Shown here: positions 21,301 to 32,456 of the stretch, piece after piece | Numbering within the stretch: position 1 is the first letter of the stretch | Layout of the letters: every line of letters begins with the position of its first letter | From: Litoditis marina | Lineage: Eukaryota; Nematoda; Chromadorea; Rhabditida; Rhabditidae | Assembly: GCA_964036275.1 (NCBI GenBank) | Contig: OZ038437.1 | Location: 18,334,859 to 18,398,858 of the forward strand | Direction: 5' to 3' | DNA length: 64,000 nucleotides | The notes under the pieces: generated by a model | The model's database searches: none | Seen by the model: the letters and a program-made list of their open reading frames with translations, nothing else | What the model was told of the DNA's origin: nothing | Translations under genes and position numbers: made by a program

Positions 21301-24300
21301 TTTGATCAGAATTCTTTCTATTTTGTTCGGATTTCGTCAACTCTTTTCTGACGCTTTCCAATTCTCGAGCAAGTTTTTGTGTCTCATTCTTCATCTAAAA
21401 TATTGGAAGTAGAAGCAAAAATGTATCTGGATAGGTCATAAGAAAAAAAAGTGAAGAAAAATCACGAAGAAACCCTGATTACATTGCTCATCAATTTTTA
21501 ACAAAATAACTCATAATAAGAACAGTTGCCGTAGAAGACCATCACTAGTATATAGAAAATCATCAATTTCTGTTTCATTTCACAGGTTTTTTTATCCAAT
21601 AATCTTAAAACCATAAGTCACCTGTTTCTTATCCTTTTCTCTCTCGTTTCTCAAATTTTGAATCTCAGCTTCCAGCCTCGTGTTCTGAAGTTATTTGCGG
21701 TTAAAGACTTGGATATGAAAAAATTGGTTACGGCATACCTTCCTCTACTCATGATTGGATTACCATATTATGATGAGTTCGAAGGCTCGTTAATATTTAT
21801 CTTTGCTTCAGAACGGTCACTACAAACGTAGTTCAGAGCTGGGTGTGCAAATCGGTCCGCTCATTTTCAGGGAATCCTATCATGATGTCACTAAAGAATC
21901 AGGGCAAAAAAATCAAAAGTAAGGTCGACATTGTCTGAGACACTTCCCAGCAACATGTGTTATAATTTCACATGAACAATACGAACTCAAACAGTAATTA
22001 TAGTCTTTTCCATTCCTACTGAGACTTCTACAGTAAGATTCCGAAACTTCCAAGCCGTTTTGCTCACTTCCTTTTGATCGAAAAAGTTGAGCATTCTCGT
22101 ACCTCATTCTCCTTCTCAGGTAGAGTAAATATACGAGAGCATTTTCTATGGACTACATTTTCAGCTTCACAACAGCCTTCGGAAAGTTTGTAAGGTTACT
22201 GTGGGAGTCTCAGTAGGACTGGTGTGAACTATAGACGTCCTTTAAACTTCTTGAGTACCTTTGCATTTTCTTTCATCAGTCGTTCGTTCTCTCCAATGAG
22301 CTCTTGGTTTTTTGACGCGGTCTGAATTATGAAATTACATTATACCAGAGAGCGTATGCATGAAAAGCCCAGATGCTATTATCGCCCTGCGTCAAATAAA
22401 ACATGCACTATTTCCCCGGCTGCCGGATGCAGGTTGTGCAACAAATGTTTAAGAAAAATTATGCAGTAGATTAATTTTCAAACAAAATAAAAGTGAAATA
22501 CTAGACTCGCAAAGTGATTATTATCGGACAATCAATGTTACCGATTGAAGAGCATATTTCACACAAGTCCCTCAATTCCGCGTACTATCTCGTCTCTCGT
22601 CTATGATACCTCACGTATTATGCACTAGATACGACCTCTAAATATAAAATATTCCGAGCGAGGGAAATCGGCGTTTGACGAAATATTCTCAAGAGTACCT
22701 GTGCAATTTCCTCCTTTAGTCGTTGGTTTTCCTCAGATAGCTCCAGTTTCTCATAGAAGTTCTGAGTCGTACCAATATTTTTATTTGCAAAAAATGTATG
22801 AAAAGCACGATTTCTGGGATGCCTCTTTTGAAACATCTACTATTTCCCTGTGTGAAAACAATGATGCAGGATTAGATATTTTCGAAATATATACACGAAA
22901 CACGATTGACAGAGGTTTTTGGTGAGAACATGATCACTATCGACAAGTAAGAGAAGTTGTGATCAACTATCATTCCTTACTACTTATTATGGTCTTCTGA
23001 CAAAAGTCGGGAGAGCTAGCCGTAGAAATTTTGGGACTTAGCCGTGGGAAATTAGGGCCAGCGCGTTGCGGTAACGAACCCCCCTCTACCTACCCCTCTG
23101 ATTCCCAGATTTTCTATGTGTGAGTTAAATGCAAAACTTTTGGCGCCGAACGGACTCGACCTCGCCACACATGTGCGGCACAAAACTCTCAACTGTTGCA
23201 CATGATTGACATGGTACACATCACGCCCGCGCTCACCATACCCCTCAAAGTCCCATTTTGTGTACCCCTGTAAGTGCCAGATTCTGTGGCCCCCTTCAAT
23301 TGCCTCTTTTTCGCCAAACTGACTTTCATGTCGAAATTCGATAGGCCACATTTCCTTAAGTACCCCTCTAACTCGTTCAGGCTCTGTCTGAGCTGAACCG
23401 ACCGATAGCCTGTTGGTCGATTACCATTTTTTCTCTTATTATGGTCTCAGAGCTCACAATTAATGTTTCACCGGCAGGTGAAAAAAGCTGAATGTTCTTC
23501 ATACATTCTCAAGAGTACCTGTGCGTTTTCTTCCTCCAGTCGTTTGTTTTCCTCAGATAGCTCCAGTTTCTCATAGAAGTTCTGAGTCATACCAATATGT
23601 TTATTTGCAAAAATATGTATGAAAAGCACCATTTCTGGGCTACGTCTCTCAAAACATGTATTATTTTATTTCCCTGCTCAAACCCCACTTTTTTGTGGAA
23701 GTTTAGATATCTAATACTGCAAAATGAGAAATTTGCATAAGGACATATATAAAAACTAAATAAGGATTGAATACAAGATTCACAACGTCTTTTTGAACCT
23801 TATCATTATCGAACAAGCAAAAGCAATACGTACATATAGTGTGTGCCAAATGAATAAATTTGTGTCTATTGCCGGTATCGAACCTGCGAGCAAAAGATAC
23901 GTAGAATGCCGCTAAACACTGCGCTATCAGAGCACATATTGGGCAAGCTTTGAGGTCGAAGACAGGTGTGCGTACACAGCGGAAAGTGAGCTATACAGTA
24001 CATTCCCGCTTTACCGTTGGCAACGACTTTGAAGTAGAGCTGATTGTCCTTTTAATATTTAACACCATTACCTGTGCATTATCTCTCTTCAGTCCTGCGT
24101 TTTCCCCACCCCTTGTCTCGGTCGTGTGAGGTGACCCCTCCCGATTGATTATTATGCCATCGCCTCGTCCAAAAATGGTACCATCTCGAACCCATTTTTC
24201 TACTATTTTGAGTGAAATTAAATCACTCAACTCCAAACTCGACAGTCTGACCAAATCCCTGCCCACCATTATTCAAGCTGAACTTCACCGTTTCAATGAT

Positions 24301-27300
24301 CGTGGATGTCTCACTATTTATGGCCTACCAGAGGATTCTTCAACAAAGAGAAAGGTGAATGCAATTTTCAATTTGGTGTCCGTTTCTCCATCTAATATCT
24401 CTATTCTACACCGTTTGGGTAAACCTCGTCAAGATGGTTTACCTCGCCCACTCAAAGTTTCGGTCAAAGATGGTATTCCGTTTCCTCGTCTGATTGATCT
24501 TTCTACTGCAATGAAATCCGAAGATTCTATGTCAACTTTTCATGTGCGGAAGTTCGAAACCCCGGAACAGCGAAAGGCCGGATTCCTCGCCAGACAATCG
24601 AGACGAGACGCCGCCCGAGCTGAGGTCACCGACCAAACTACAATCCTGCCAAGTCCAGCCGACACCAATCTTCAGACAGAAATGGAGGTAGTTGAAGAAA
24701 GTAGAAGTTCTGTCATTATTACTTCTCCCTCTGCTACTTGTGACTCTCCTCAAGCCATTTCATCTGAACATAATACTTGTCCAACTCCTTCTGAATCCCT
24801 TCCAACTGATGATCCAATTTCTATTCCTGCTCCCGGTTCATTCGATAATTTCTACAAACACCATGTTCCACCAACATTGTATCCCAGTCAGCTCGAGAGA
24901 ATTGCTCGCTATTGTAAAGAAGTACACTCTCATTGTGAACAGTTTCCTAATGCATCTGTTGAGGACTATTATGTTTTCGTTGTTCCGCCTTACTTCAGAA
25001 CTACCTTCATTATGAAGTACTACGAGTTGTACGATTACAAGATCATCCCTGCCTCTCGTATGAAAAACCTTTATATGTGATATTTCTCTTTCTTCTCTCC
25101 TTTTCCATCAGCTGCATCAATATTTCTGAATCTCTCCGGATTTAATATCTCTCCATCCTCGGTATTTTAAATGTCTCTTTTACATAAGTTCATGTATAAT
25201 CGTCATCATAACACGTTACAATTTGTTCTGCCATTTATATATGAGCAATAAATTATTATTAAATTATTATTATTATTATTTTCTTCAATGAGCTTTTGGT
25301 TGGTTGACGCAATCTGAGTATATAAGAGGCATCCATTTAAATAGTTTTTCAAAAATCAAATATTATGCAAATCTGGTCAATTTTTTATTTATTGCCGAGA
25401 AACTTAGAATATGGTCAGTTTCTGGTTCCGTTTCGCAGACTTTATTGTCCAAATAAATGACGAGGGTCAATTATTTTCTTGAAGTCTGACAACGGTCATT
25501 ATTTACACATTACTTTTGACAATCGTCAGTTACTTGCATACTGAAACTAACCACTGTCAAAACTGTATTTGCAAACCACCTGTCTCAGCCGGGAATCGAA
25601 CCTGACCCCGTCAGTTCAAAAGCGCAGGCGCTAACCACTACGCTACAGCGGCTACTGAGTAGGTGCGCGAGTTTCTGTAAGTCATGCCGGGAGCGCGTTA
25701 AGCCGCGGGCCACGTTAGCTGGGGGTGCCCCCCAGACCCCCGCGGACTTCTTTTTAATGTCGAGAAAATTAATTTAAAAAAGTTCATTTGGTTTTTATTG
25801 GTCAATTTCATAAGCAACCGGGTTTCTTGATAACTTTACCGGTTTTTGGTAATATTTCAGGTTACCACATAGGTAACCGGTTGGTAACCCGAAACTTTAT
25901 TTTGGTTACTGTACAAGTAAACGGTAAAACCACAATGAAAAACTAACAGGTAGCCGATTTCTCATTTCAGGTTACCACGCGGTTACCTACTAAGGTAACC
26001 TAAAGATTAGTTTACTAAAAACTGGTAAGGGTACCAAATAAACCCGGTTACTTATTTAATTCATCGATCTCATTAGTTTTCATTATTCAAATCTGTCTCG
26101 TTATATGAGCGATCAGTACGATTTGGCTGGCGCATGTTATATCCGCGACAGTCGATGCCCTAACTACTGGCCCGGTAGCGCAGTGGCAGTGTGTCTGCCT
26201 TTTGCCCTGGCGCCCGCAGGTTCGATCCCGCAAACATTCTGACAGTGGTCAGAATTACACAGAATAAACGAGGCAATTCATTGACGAATGCCAAAAAAAC
26301 CAGAATATTAATTGACCGGCGTCAAAAAGCCCGTTTTCACTTCTGACAGTTGTCAGTAAGTTTTCTGACTAGAAACCGAAGATGTGGTCAGAATTGTGCG
26401 AAATTTGATGGAAACATGCTCCACGAAAAAATGACCAGATTGGCATAATATTTGAATTTTGAAAAATTATTTAAATGGACGCCTCTTATATCAATGAATT
26501 AACAGGCACCATAAATATGTATAAAAATTGCGAATACGATTTCCTAAATTAACAAAACATGCACTATTTCCATGTTCAAAAGAAAACGAAAAATATAGAG
26601 TGGGATATCGCATGCCAGTATGCTTGAGCTCCGGTCTTCAGCATCATTTTTATATGGGAATGCAAGGTAGGGGGCTAAAACAAGGTTCTATCAATTGTGC
26701 AGGCAGCAATCAAAGTAACATCACAACATGAGCATGCGTTTCATTATTTTAGTGATTTGTGAGAAAGAAAAGTTCATTTAAATCAAGCCCAGATTGAAAA
26801 TAAATATGCTTACAATTGTATATCACATCAATTCAGGTCAGAAGACTGTGAATTTTCATGTACACTTACTTATTCATTATTTCTCGTTCTCAATCGAAAA
26901 AAAATCTTACTGTTAGTACGAATTAAATCCAACCTGATCTTGTTTTAAAATTTCGATTATTCCCGGGCACTCATTCTTCATGTATTTCACAAACGCTGAG
27001 AGTACGGATTCTGAACAATCTTAGTTTCATCTGAGGAAACCCTTTTATCACTGTCCGAAAAAAAGCTTATGTGGAAAAACGGAAGACCAGCAAAACGTCT
27101 AAACGTTGGCTGCTCGGGGAGTCAACCTTGTTTAAGGAATGTCGAAACATTTTGTCTCGAAAACTGTTGTGATTTCAACGTGTATGATCATGCATCTACC
27201 AAAAAATGCGATGATGGACATGAAAAAAACCTGAAAGTAAACAGATGCTACTGTTACACAACCGCCAGGGCTCTTGTGGTAAGAAACATACTTCAGTTTA

Positions 27301-27912
27301 CAACGCGAGGTTTATTTTGTCTATTAATTGAACGAATCGTTGTTGCCTGTTTTACAAAAAACTTTCAACGGCCCTACTATATTCAATCAACTCACCTCCC
27401 GGATACGAAGTTCTCACAAAATCGGCGAGAATTTCTTTCTCTGAAACAGCACAGTTCAACGGAAAGTTCATCGAAAAACGAGACGTTAATTTGATTCAGC
27501 ATCTATCGGAAAATGTACTCGGAAACTGTTCAACCAAAAAGGAAGTAAAATGTGTGTCGCTGGCAGTAATTTTCGATTGCATTGGCGTTGTTATGTCACA
27601 TCAAATGGACAAAAATCAGTTCATATTGAACTCCGGAACCTTAGAGCTCGTTTTCTCAACCTTCTATCTCAATAGTTTTTATAGTCTATTAGACCGTAAA
27701 TGAAAGCATTCAAAACGCAGAACACTACATTGCCGTTTGAGAAAATAAAAAAAGCTCTCAGAGTGATTTCGTGTGCGATTTACACTATTCCAAAAAGAAC
27801 TTACTGATAGAACTCGAACAGTGATTTGAATAATGATTCCTTTTCTTTGCGAAAGGGCATTCACCATCCATATGGCCAAGACACCCGCATGACCACTGGT
27901 AACATTTTTTCT
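15346..27912 (-). CDS. Coiled-coil gene, unit A (minus-strand exon series)
   Basis: Fifteen exons inferred from splice signals and phase, in transcript order: 27912-27805, 26995-26934, 25313-24072 (split by a retroposon), 23581-23519, 22761-22699, 22321-22259, 21684-21622, 21394-21257, 20935-20852, 18625-18539, 17937-17875, 17205-17044, 16365-16273, 15813-15661, 15441-15346 (stop). From 25313 onward every exon is a multiple of three and phase 0; six are exactly 63 nt, including the split one once the insert is removed. The products are Glu/Lys/Leu-rich heptad-like segments such as NFYEKLELSEENQRLKEEIA, so a long coiled coil is predicted, followed by a short non-coil C-terminus ending ARLLD. 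The first two exons carry a Cys/His cluster. No enzyme domain is seen. Units B and C support the last exons independently. The split exon may make this copy defective unless skipped. Confidence 0.65.
17875..17937 (-). CDS. 63-nt coil exon with a GC splice donor
   Basis: The exon ends GAACAG|GCAAGT, a GC donor with an otherwise perfect consensus. The length (21 codons), acceptor and phase match the paralogous exon 21684-21622, which has GT (AAACAG|GTGACT). Unit B keeps the same GC donor at 53571-53633. Confidence 0.6.
19440..20150. repeat. 130-bp tandem repeat with TGACGTCA palindromes
   Basis: The block ACGTCATTTTTGAAAA recurs at 19471, 19601, 19731, 19861 and 19991, an exact period of 130 bp, with degenerate edges. 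Each unit carries GATGACGTCATTTT and GTTGACGTCA, two full or near-full cAMP-response-element palindromes. The central units are almost identical. Confidence 0.9.
20270..20793. mobile_element. Fold-back element with about 190-bp arms
   Basis: The left arm (about 20270-20461) is repeated as reverse complement at about 20598-20793, with roughly 135 bp between. The outer ends read ATGAAAAAGTGGGGGCCCAA and TTGGGCCCCCACTTTTTCAT. Very few mismatches are seen between arms. No ORF is credible: the small ORFs in each arm are mirror images. Confidence 0.85.
22699..23581 (-). repeat. Tandemly duplicated coil exon
   Basis: Exons 22761-22699 and 23581-23519 encode nearly the same 21 residues (NFYEKLELSEEN shared at the start). 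Their upstream intron flanks also match (CCAATATTTTTATTTGCAAAAA versus CCAATATGTTTATTTGCAAAAA, allowing gaps). The interval 22925-23500 between them includes unmatched sequence with no gene. Confidence 0.75.
23871..23937 (-). other. tRNA-like sequence (SINE head or tRNA pseudogene)
   Basis: Read on the minus strand it shows an A-box-like TAGCGCAGTGTTTAGC and a B-box GGTTCGATACC at the proper distance, but acceptor-stem pairing is poor. It may be a pol III-type repeat head. Confidence 0.4.
24105..25278 (+). mobile_element. ORF1-only retroposon inserted in a coil exon
   Basis: Flanked by the 5-bp duplication TTTTC (24100-24104, 25279-25283). It has a short 5' UTR resembling that at 54350-54387, one ORF, a 3' UTR with AATAAA near 25246 and an (ATT)n tail. 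No reverse transcriptase is present. When the insert is removed the disrupted exon becomes a 63-nt phase-0 exon like its neighbours, which confirms the boundaries. Confidence 0.75.
24154..25080 (+). CDS. LINE ORF1-like protein
   Basis: 308 residues from ATG 24154. The N-terminal third is helical with Ser/Leu heptads (SEIKSLNSKLDSLTKSL). A central part resembles LINE ORF1 RNA-binding proteins (YGLPEDS, then ILHRLGKPR and RPLKVSV). A segment with FHVRKFETPEQRKAGFLAR follows, then a Ser/Pro/Thr-rich linker and a Tyr-rich C-terminus. Such proteins act as nucleic-acid chaperones on retrotransposon RNA. The frame is intact in this copy, whereas the relative at 54388 is broken. No poly-cysteine knuckle is seen. 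Confidence 0.7.
   Translation: MPSPRPKMVPSRTHFSTILSEIKSLNSKLDSLTKSLPTIIQAELHRFNDRGCLTIYGLPEDSSTKRKVNAIFNLVSVSPSNISILHRLGKPRQDGLPRPLKVSVKDGIPFPRLIDLSTAMKSEDSMSTFHVRKFETPEQRKAGFLARQSRRDAARAEVTDQTTILPSPADTNLQTEMEVVEESRSSVIITSPSATCDSPQAISSEHNTCPTPSESLPTDDPISIPAPGSFDNFYKHHVPPTLYPSQLERIARYCKEVHSHCEQFPNASVEDYYVFVVPPYFRTTFIMKYYELYDYKIIPASRMKNLYM
25583..25653 (-). other. tRNA-like sequence inside the TIR element
   Basis: The minus strand reads GCCGCTGTAGCGTAGTGG, an A-box region, then GGTTCGATTCC as B-box, with tRNA-like spacing. Acceptor-stem ends do not pair fully, so a working tRNA gene is not claimed; no anticodon is assigned. Confidence 0.45.
26169..26231 (+). other. tRNA-like sequence inside the TIR element
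   Basis: The plus strand shows GCCCGGTAGCGCAGTGGCAG (A-box) and GGTTCGATCCC (B-box). It is opposite in orientation to 25583-25653 and lacks a convincing acceptor stem. Confidence 0.45.
27069..27703 (+). CDS. Possible two-exon cysteine-rich protein (weak)
   Basis: Exon 27069-27278 (ATG, 70 codons, then GTAAGA) and exon 27500-27703 (after TTGATTCAG, ending TGA) join in phase 0. The product would hold about ten cysteines, including a CC pair, but no signal peptide is visible at this start. It lies in an intron of the minus-strand gene, on the other strand. No paralogue is seen in the window, so this could be chance. Confidence 0.2.
27805..27912 (-). CDS. Cys/His zinc-cluster exon
   Basis: Acceptor CTCGGCAG at 27913-27920; donor ATCA|GTAAGT. 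The 35 codons contain CYQWSCGCLGHMDGECP and a following HYSNHC. It aligns with exons 30411-30310 and 57809-57708 (CGCIAHIPNECP, then HPRC), which share the same start phase (two bases), end phase (one base) and length class. Splicing on to 26995 keeps the frame (A plus CG). It is likely a metal-binding segment: ligand spacing C-x-C-x2-H-x4-C then H and C. No exact named family is recognised. Confidence 0.5.
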
Positions 27913-28416
27913 CTGCCGAGAACAAACATTATAAATATGCATGGAACACGTTGGAAATATTATGCTCATCACCACACCACCACACGTGAAGGATTAGAGC
28001 AAATGACAAGTTAACTTTTTCTTCGAATGACTTTAATGCTCAATTTCTGGTTCTTATATGGAACTCAGTCAGTTAACACGTTCATGGCATTAAATAACTA
28101 AGAAAGACTCTCTGTGTTTCAGAGTATATAAGTTGCAGCATTGGTTCATAAATAACAGTATGAGAAGAAGATTTATATTGCACACACAGGAAGTGGGAAA
28201 CTTAGAGGTCAAGGGGGCATGGTTTATCCATCTGGAATCGGAGGACGTACTGGCTGGCGCGCTCCACATCTCGATATGAATATAAGTTTCGGAATCAATA
28301 AAAAAAACTAAAGCATTTGAAGTAAATGCATTTAATTTTTCTTTCTAGTCAAAACTCGAAATTGTTTGTTTTGGAGAGGGATTTTTAAGGGGAAGGGGTG
28401 ACGATAAAGCTTGAAC

Positions 28417-29122
28417 ATATAAGACGCTGCAATATATATGACCGCACTAAATCCGACAAATACACACATTTTTTGAGAATGTTGTGCAAAATACACATCG
28501 GTTGTCACGAAAGTGGTTTCTCTTTTGACCATGTGTATTCAAAAACCCTGCACATGAAAAATCAACTGGAAAAACAGGATGTACGCAAAATATTGAAGCT
28601 ATCGAACTTGGTGACACAAAATTGTTAAAACCGAAAAAAGTGGATTAATAGATTCCACAAAATCCTTAGTTGTAAAAGTGTGTAAACCTCCAGAAATCCA
28701 TAAATTTTTCAGAATTTATGTGGGTCCATGTGAACCTTTTCAGTTTTTAGCTGGTTTTTTGTGCTTTTAGCGTTGAATAGGGGATTATGCACAATATTCG
28801 TAGTGAAAAATGTGTGCATGTACACATTTTCCGTAGTACTACATCTGTGTAATTTATGTGTACACATTTCAGGATCTACCGATTTTGTGCACACCACTAT
28901 TTGCACTTTTTTGCTTCTAACGAATTTGCGTATACGATCTTGATCATGTTTGCATGTACTTGGCGGTGTGGCTTTACACATGGTTGATGCAATCTTCGTT
29001 TTTCAGCGATTCACAGTATGATATCTGATGAATCTGAGTGAAATACACAACGATGAGCGAAAAAGTGATTTTCAAGTTTTTCTTGTGGGGACATATTACA
29101 TATAAATTGCAGCGTCTTATAT
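28417..29122. mobile_element. TIR element, unit A copy (706 bp)
   Basis: Ends ATATAAGACGCTGCAAT (28417-28433) and ATTGCAGCGTCTTATAT (29106-29122) are perfect inverted repeats of 17 bp. The interior matches 55740-56439 closely throughout. No coding signal: ORFs on both strands are short and mirror each other. A non-autonomous DNA element or an older composite repeat. Confidence 0.7.
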
Positions 29123-30563
29123 TGAGCGGATGTCTCCTATTGAAAACTGTATGAATTGTTTTTCTATAAGTTCGTACAAACATAGCTTATTCATGTAAAC
29201 CATTCATTGTGATAATTTGAACTGTATGTTGTTGTTTAAACATGAGTTATGGGTTGTAGCTTAATGCATTTGAGCTTAATCGTCACCCACTCGAAGGGGT
29301 ACTCAAATTTGACATTGCTAACGCAATACTATGTCATAAAATTCTCAGTAAATGTCCCACAAGCCTTGTCATAATGAAAAAGATAAAACTGACTGATGTC
29401 AACATAAGCGCCGCAACACGCGCATATTTTCCACACATAGGACATCAGCCACAATTCCTCACTTGTAAAGTCATCTGAATCCTTCTGAAAAGATAAAATA
29501 TGGTTTTCACGTGGCATAATAGTATTTGAACCACAAAGGTTCTCCAAGTCCCAATAATTTTTATCATGTAAATACGTTTTCCTTTTGTTGGATTCGAACA
29601 CTGAGAACCTCAATTTAAATGAAAAACTGTTCACACAGAAAACCACAGAGACCAAAGGAATCACTTACAACTCACACTTCCAAAGATGAAAAGCAGAAGA
29701 TTCGGGCAGTTTTGAGCAATGAGTTTTCGAAATCCGTTGATAATTGTTTCTGAAAAGTTATCGCATCGTGTTGATCGAGAAAATTCTGAAGTTTCAATTA
29801 TTTCCTTAAAAGAACTAGAAATGAGCCGGTTTTCAACAAATCACATCCTTGTCTAACCAATATTTCTTGTTCCATTGGCAATTCAAACACATTAGCTGTC
29901 AAAATGATATTTTCCGATTTCAAAAACGGAAATGGGAAAGATAAGTTATTGACAAACTGACCGTTCGGAAATAGTTTTTCCATATGAATTGTGATGAGTT
30001 CAAGCTCTGAAATATTCGTGTTGTCAAACGTGATCTGTGTTATGCACTTATTGTTTTCAGTGCACTAAAAACTTCTAGTGAGCGAGTGTTTTCATCTTTC
30101 CGTTGTTTCTCAGAACCCAAAAGATTTCTTTGCATCTTTCTGCTATAGCCGATTTATCCGACTTTTTTTTACTATTTTTGAAGTTTCACCTTTTCTTATC
30201 TGACGTAAACGGAACAATGACAGTTCATTGTAATTTGCTAGAGAAACAGGAAGAGATACCCTCAGAGAGGGACAACAGGGATATGGATATGGGGAAGAGA
30301 AGGACTCACTGAGAGAATTGTCACAAGAAGAATGTCTCTCTCTGACCCGCGGGGAAGGATATTTGTTTTGGAGATGCATAATACAGCCACATGCGCGGCT
30401 CCATATTTCACCTATCAAATGAACGAGGATTGAAATAAAACTTCGACGTCCACTTTTTCTATTTTTCGTTCTACTTTTTCTCTGCGCATCTTCAACACGT
30501 TTCACCACTATCAAAACAGAAAACTCAAACATGTTCTTGATAGTGAAAACAGCCGTAGGAACT

Positions 30564-30566
<3 letters not shown>

Positions 30567-30605
<39 letters not shown>

Positions 30606-30812
30606 TCGTTCTCTCTCTCTCTCTCTCTCTCTCTCGTTCTTTCTCTCTCTCTCTCTCGTTCTGTCTCTCTCTCTCTTTCTCTCTCTCTCTCGTTCTGTCT
30701 CTCTCTCTTTCTCTCTCTCGTTCTCTCTCTCTTTCTCTCTCTCTCTTTCTCTCTCTCTCGCTCGTCTCTTTCCTTCAATTTCTCTCTCCTTCACTTTTTC
30801 TCTCTCTCTACT
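30567..30812. repeat. CT/GA microsatellite 1
   Basis: Nearly pure (CT)n with scattered TTT, CGTT and CTGT interruptions. Open frames here (Ser-Leu or Arg-Glu repeats) are artefacts. Confidence 0.95.
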
Positions 30813-31561
30813 CTGAACCTCCTGGGTTCCAGACGTGGTCTGAGTCAGATGGTCTCAGACTGGCTATAAGGCAGTCGCAGACCATCTTGACCATGGTCCG
30901 AGACCAGTCTGAGTCGGACGTGGTCTGCGACCAGTCGCACTCCGGCCAACTGAAATCAGCGCGGCCCCAAACCCCGGCAATTCAAATTTGAATTGATTAA
31001 CATTACTACAGCTCTCCATATAACCTAAATCATTTGTAATATTTTGTATTTTTTCAGTTTTCATGAAAATATATTATATTACTTCTATTCACAGATCTAA
31101 AACAAACAGAACGATATTTTGTTTTCAATATTTTGTTCTGGGATTTGCAGTATTAATGTATTAATGAAGATGACTCAAAAATGTAATAATAAAAGATTAG
31201 GTAATCTCTCAACCTTCATTTCAATGCTAATTCTTTTTGAAAAAAATAAAGTTTTTCAAAAGAATACGCAATGAGAATGTTTTCACTTTAGCACCTAATC
31301 GAAGAAAAACTTCTTTCGCGTGTTAGTGCGGCTTTTCACTGAGCTCGATTGATCTGAAATTGCCGAGTTGCGCAGGGTGGCACCTCTGGCACGTACGTAT
31401 CTAGTACTGGCCGGGCGTCACGGGTGGCGCGGGGGTTTTCATTACGAGTCAGACCACGTCTGGAACCACGTGCGATTTGACTCATGCGTGGTCTGAGACC
31501 ATGGTCAATTGCGGGCAATTCTGGGGTGACTCAGACCACGTCTGGAACCCAGGAGGTTCAG
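30813..31561. other. Non-coding spacer between CT arrays
   Basis: Contains inverted copies of a GGTCTGAGAC-type motif (GTGGTCTGAGTCAGATGGTC at 30835, GTGACTCAGACCACGTCTGG at 31525) on each side of an AT-rich core. The two CT arrays and this pair suggest an inverted-repeat element of about 0.75 kb, which is absent from unit B. Confidence 0.45.
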
Positions 31562-31647
31562 AGTACCTCACAACTCTCGTTCTCCTTCTCTCTTCTCGTT
31601 CACTTTCTCTCTCTCTTTCTCTCCTTCCCTTTCTCGCTTCTCAACTT

Positions 31648-31703
<56 letters not shown>

Positions 31704-31964
31704 ACACTTTCTTTCTTTCTCTTTCACACTTTCTCTCTCTCTTTCTCTCTCTTGCTCTCTCTCTCTCTCTCGTTCTCTCGCTCTCTCGTTCTCTCTCTCT
31801 CTCTCTCGTTCTCTCGTTCTCTCTCTCTCTCTCTCGTCTCTTTCCTTCAATTTCTCTCTCCTTCACTTTTTTCTCTCTCTCTCTATCTCACAACTCTCTC
31901 TTTCTTCTTCTTCCTTCTCGTTCACTTTCTCTCTCTTTCTCTCCTTCCCTTTCTCGCTTGTTAA

Positions 31965-32041
<77 letters not shown>

Positions 32042-32157
32042 TCTTTCACACCTTCTCTCTCTCTCTCTTTCACACTTTCTATCTCTCTTTCTCTCTCTCT
32101 CCTTCTCTCTCTCTCTTTTTCTCTCTCGTTGTCTCTCTCTCTCTCTCTCTCTCTCTT

Positions 32158-32204
<47 letters not shown>

Positions 32205-32228
32205 AATTTCTTTCTGTCTCTCTGTCAC

Positions 32229-32278
<50 letters not shown>

Positions 32279-32445
32279 CATTTCTTCTCCCTTCTTCACT
32301 TTGTCTCTCTCTCATTCTCTCTCCCTCTCTCTCTTCTTCAATTTGTCTCTCTCTCTCACACTCTCTCTCTCTTTCTCTTTCCCTCCTTTCCTTTCTCTCT
32401 TCTTCACTTTGTCTCCCCCCCTCTTTCTCTCTCTCTCTCCCTCTT
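31562..32445. repeat. CT/GA microsatellite 2
   Basis: About 0.88 kb of (CT)n with short variant segments such as TTTCACACTTTC and CTTCACTTTGTC. The unit-B counterpart is 57957-58410, only about half as long. Confidence 0.95.
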
Positions 32446-32456
32446 ATTTTCGTTAG

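Larger units (their letters stand above)
25321..26490. mobile_element. TIR element with two tRNA-like sequences
   Basis: The left end TATAAGAGGCATCCATTTAA returns inverted as TTAAATGGACGCCTCTTATA (to 26490); the arms match imperfectly over about 60 bp. A TA is plausible as target. It lies a few bases upstream of the acceptor of the coil exon at 25313. Inside are tRNA-like sequences in opposite orientation, a GC-rich hairpin at about 25720-25745 and repeated GGTTACC/GGTAACC motifs (25855-26010). No transposase is encoded. Confidence 0.65.

Noticed and set aside
25583..26231. Two functional tRNA genes
   Set aside because: A and B boxes are present but acceptor stems do not pair and anticodon loops are irregular; kept only as tRNA-like.
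30143..30794. Arg-Glu-rich minus-strand ORFs
   Set aside because: Translation of GA microsatellite; the non-repeat part (30237-30411) is described as exons of the Cys/His gene instead.
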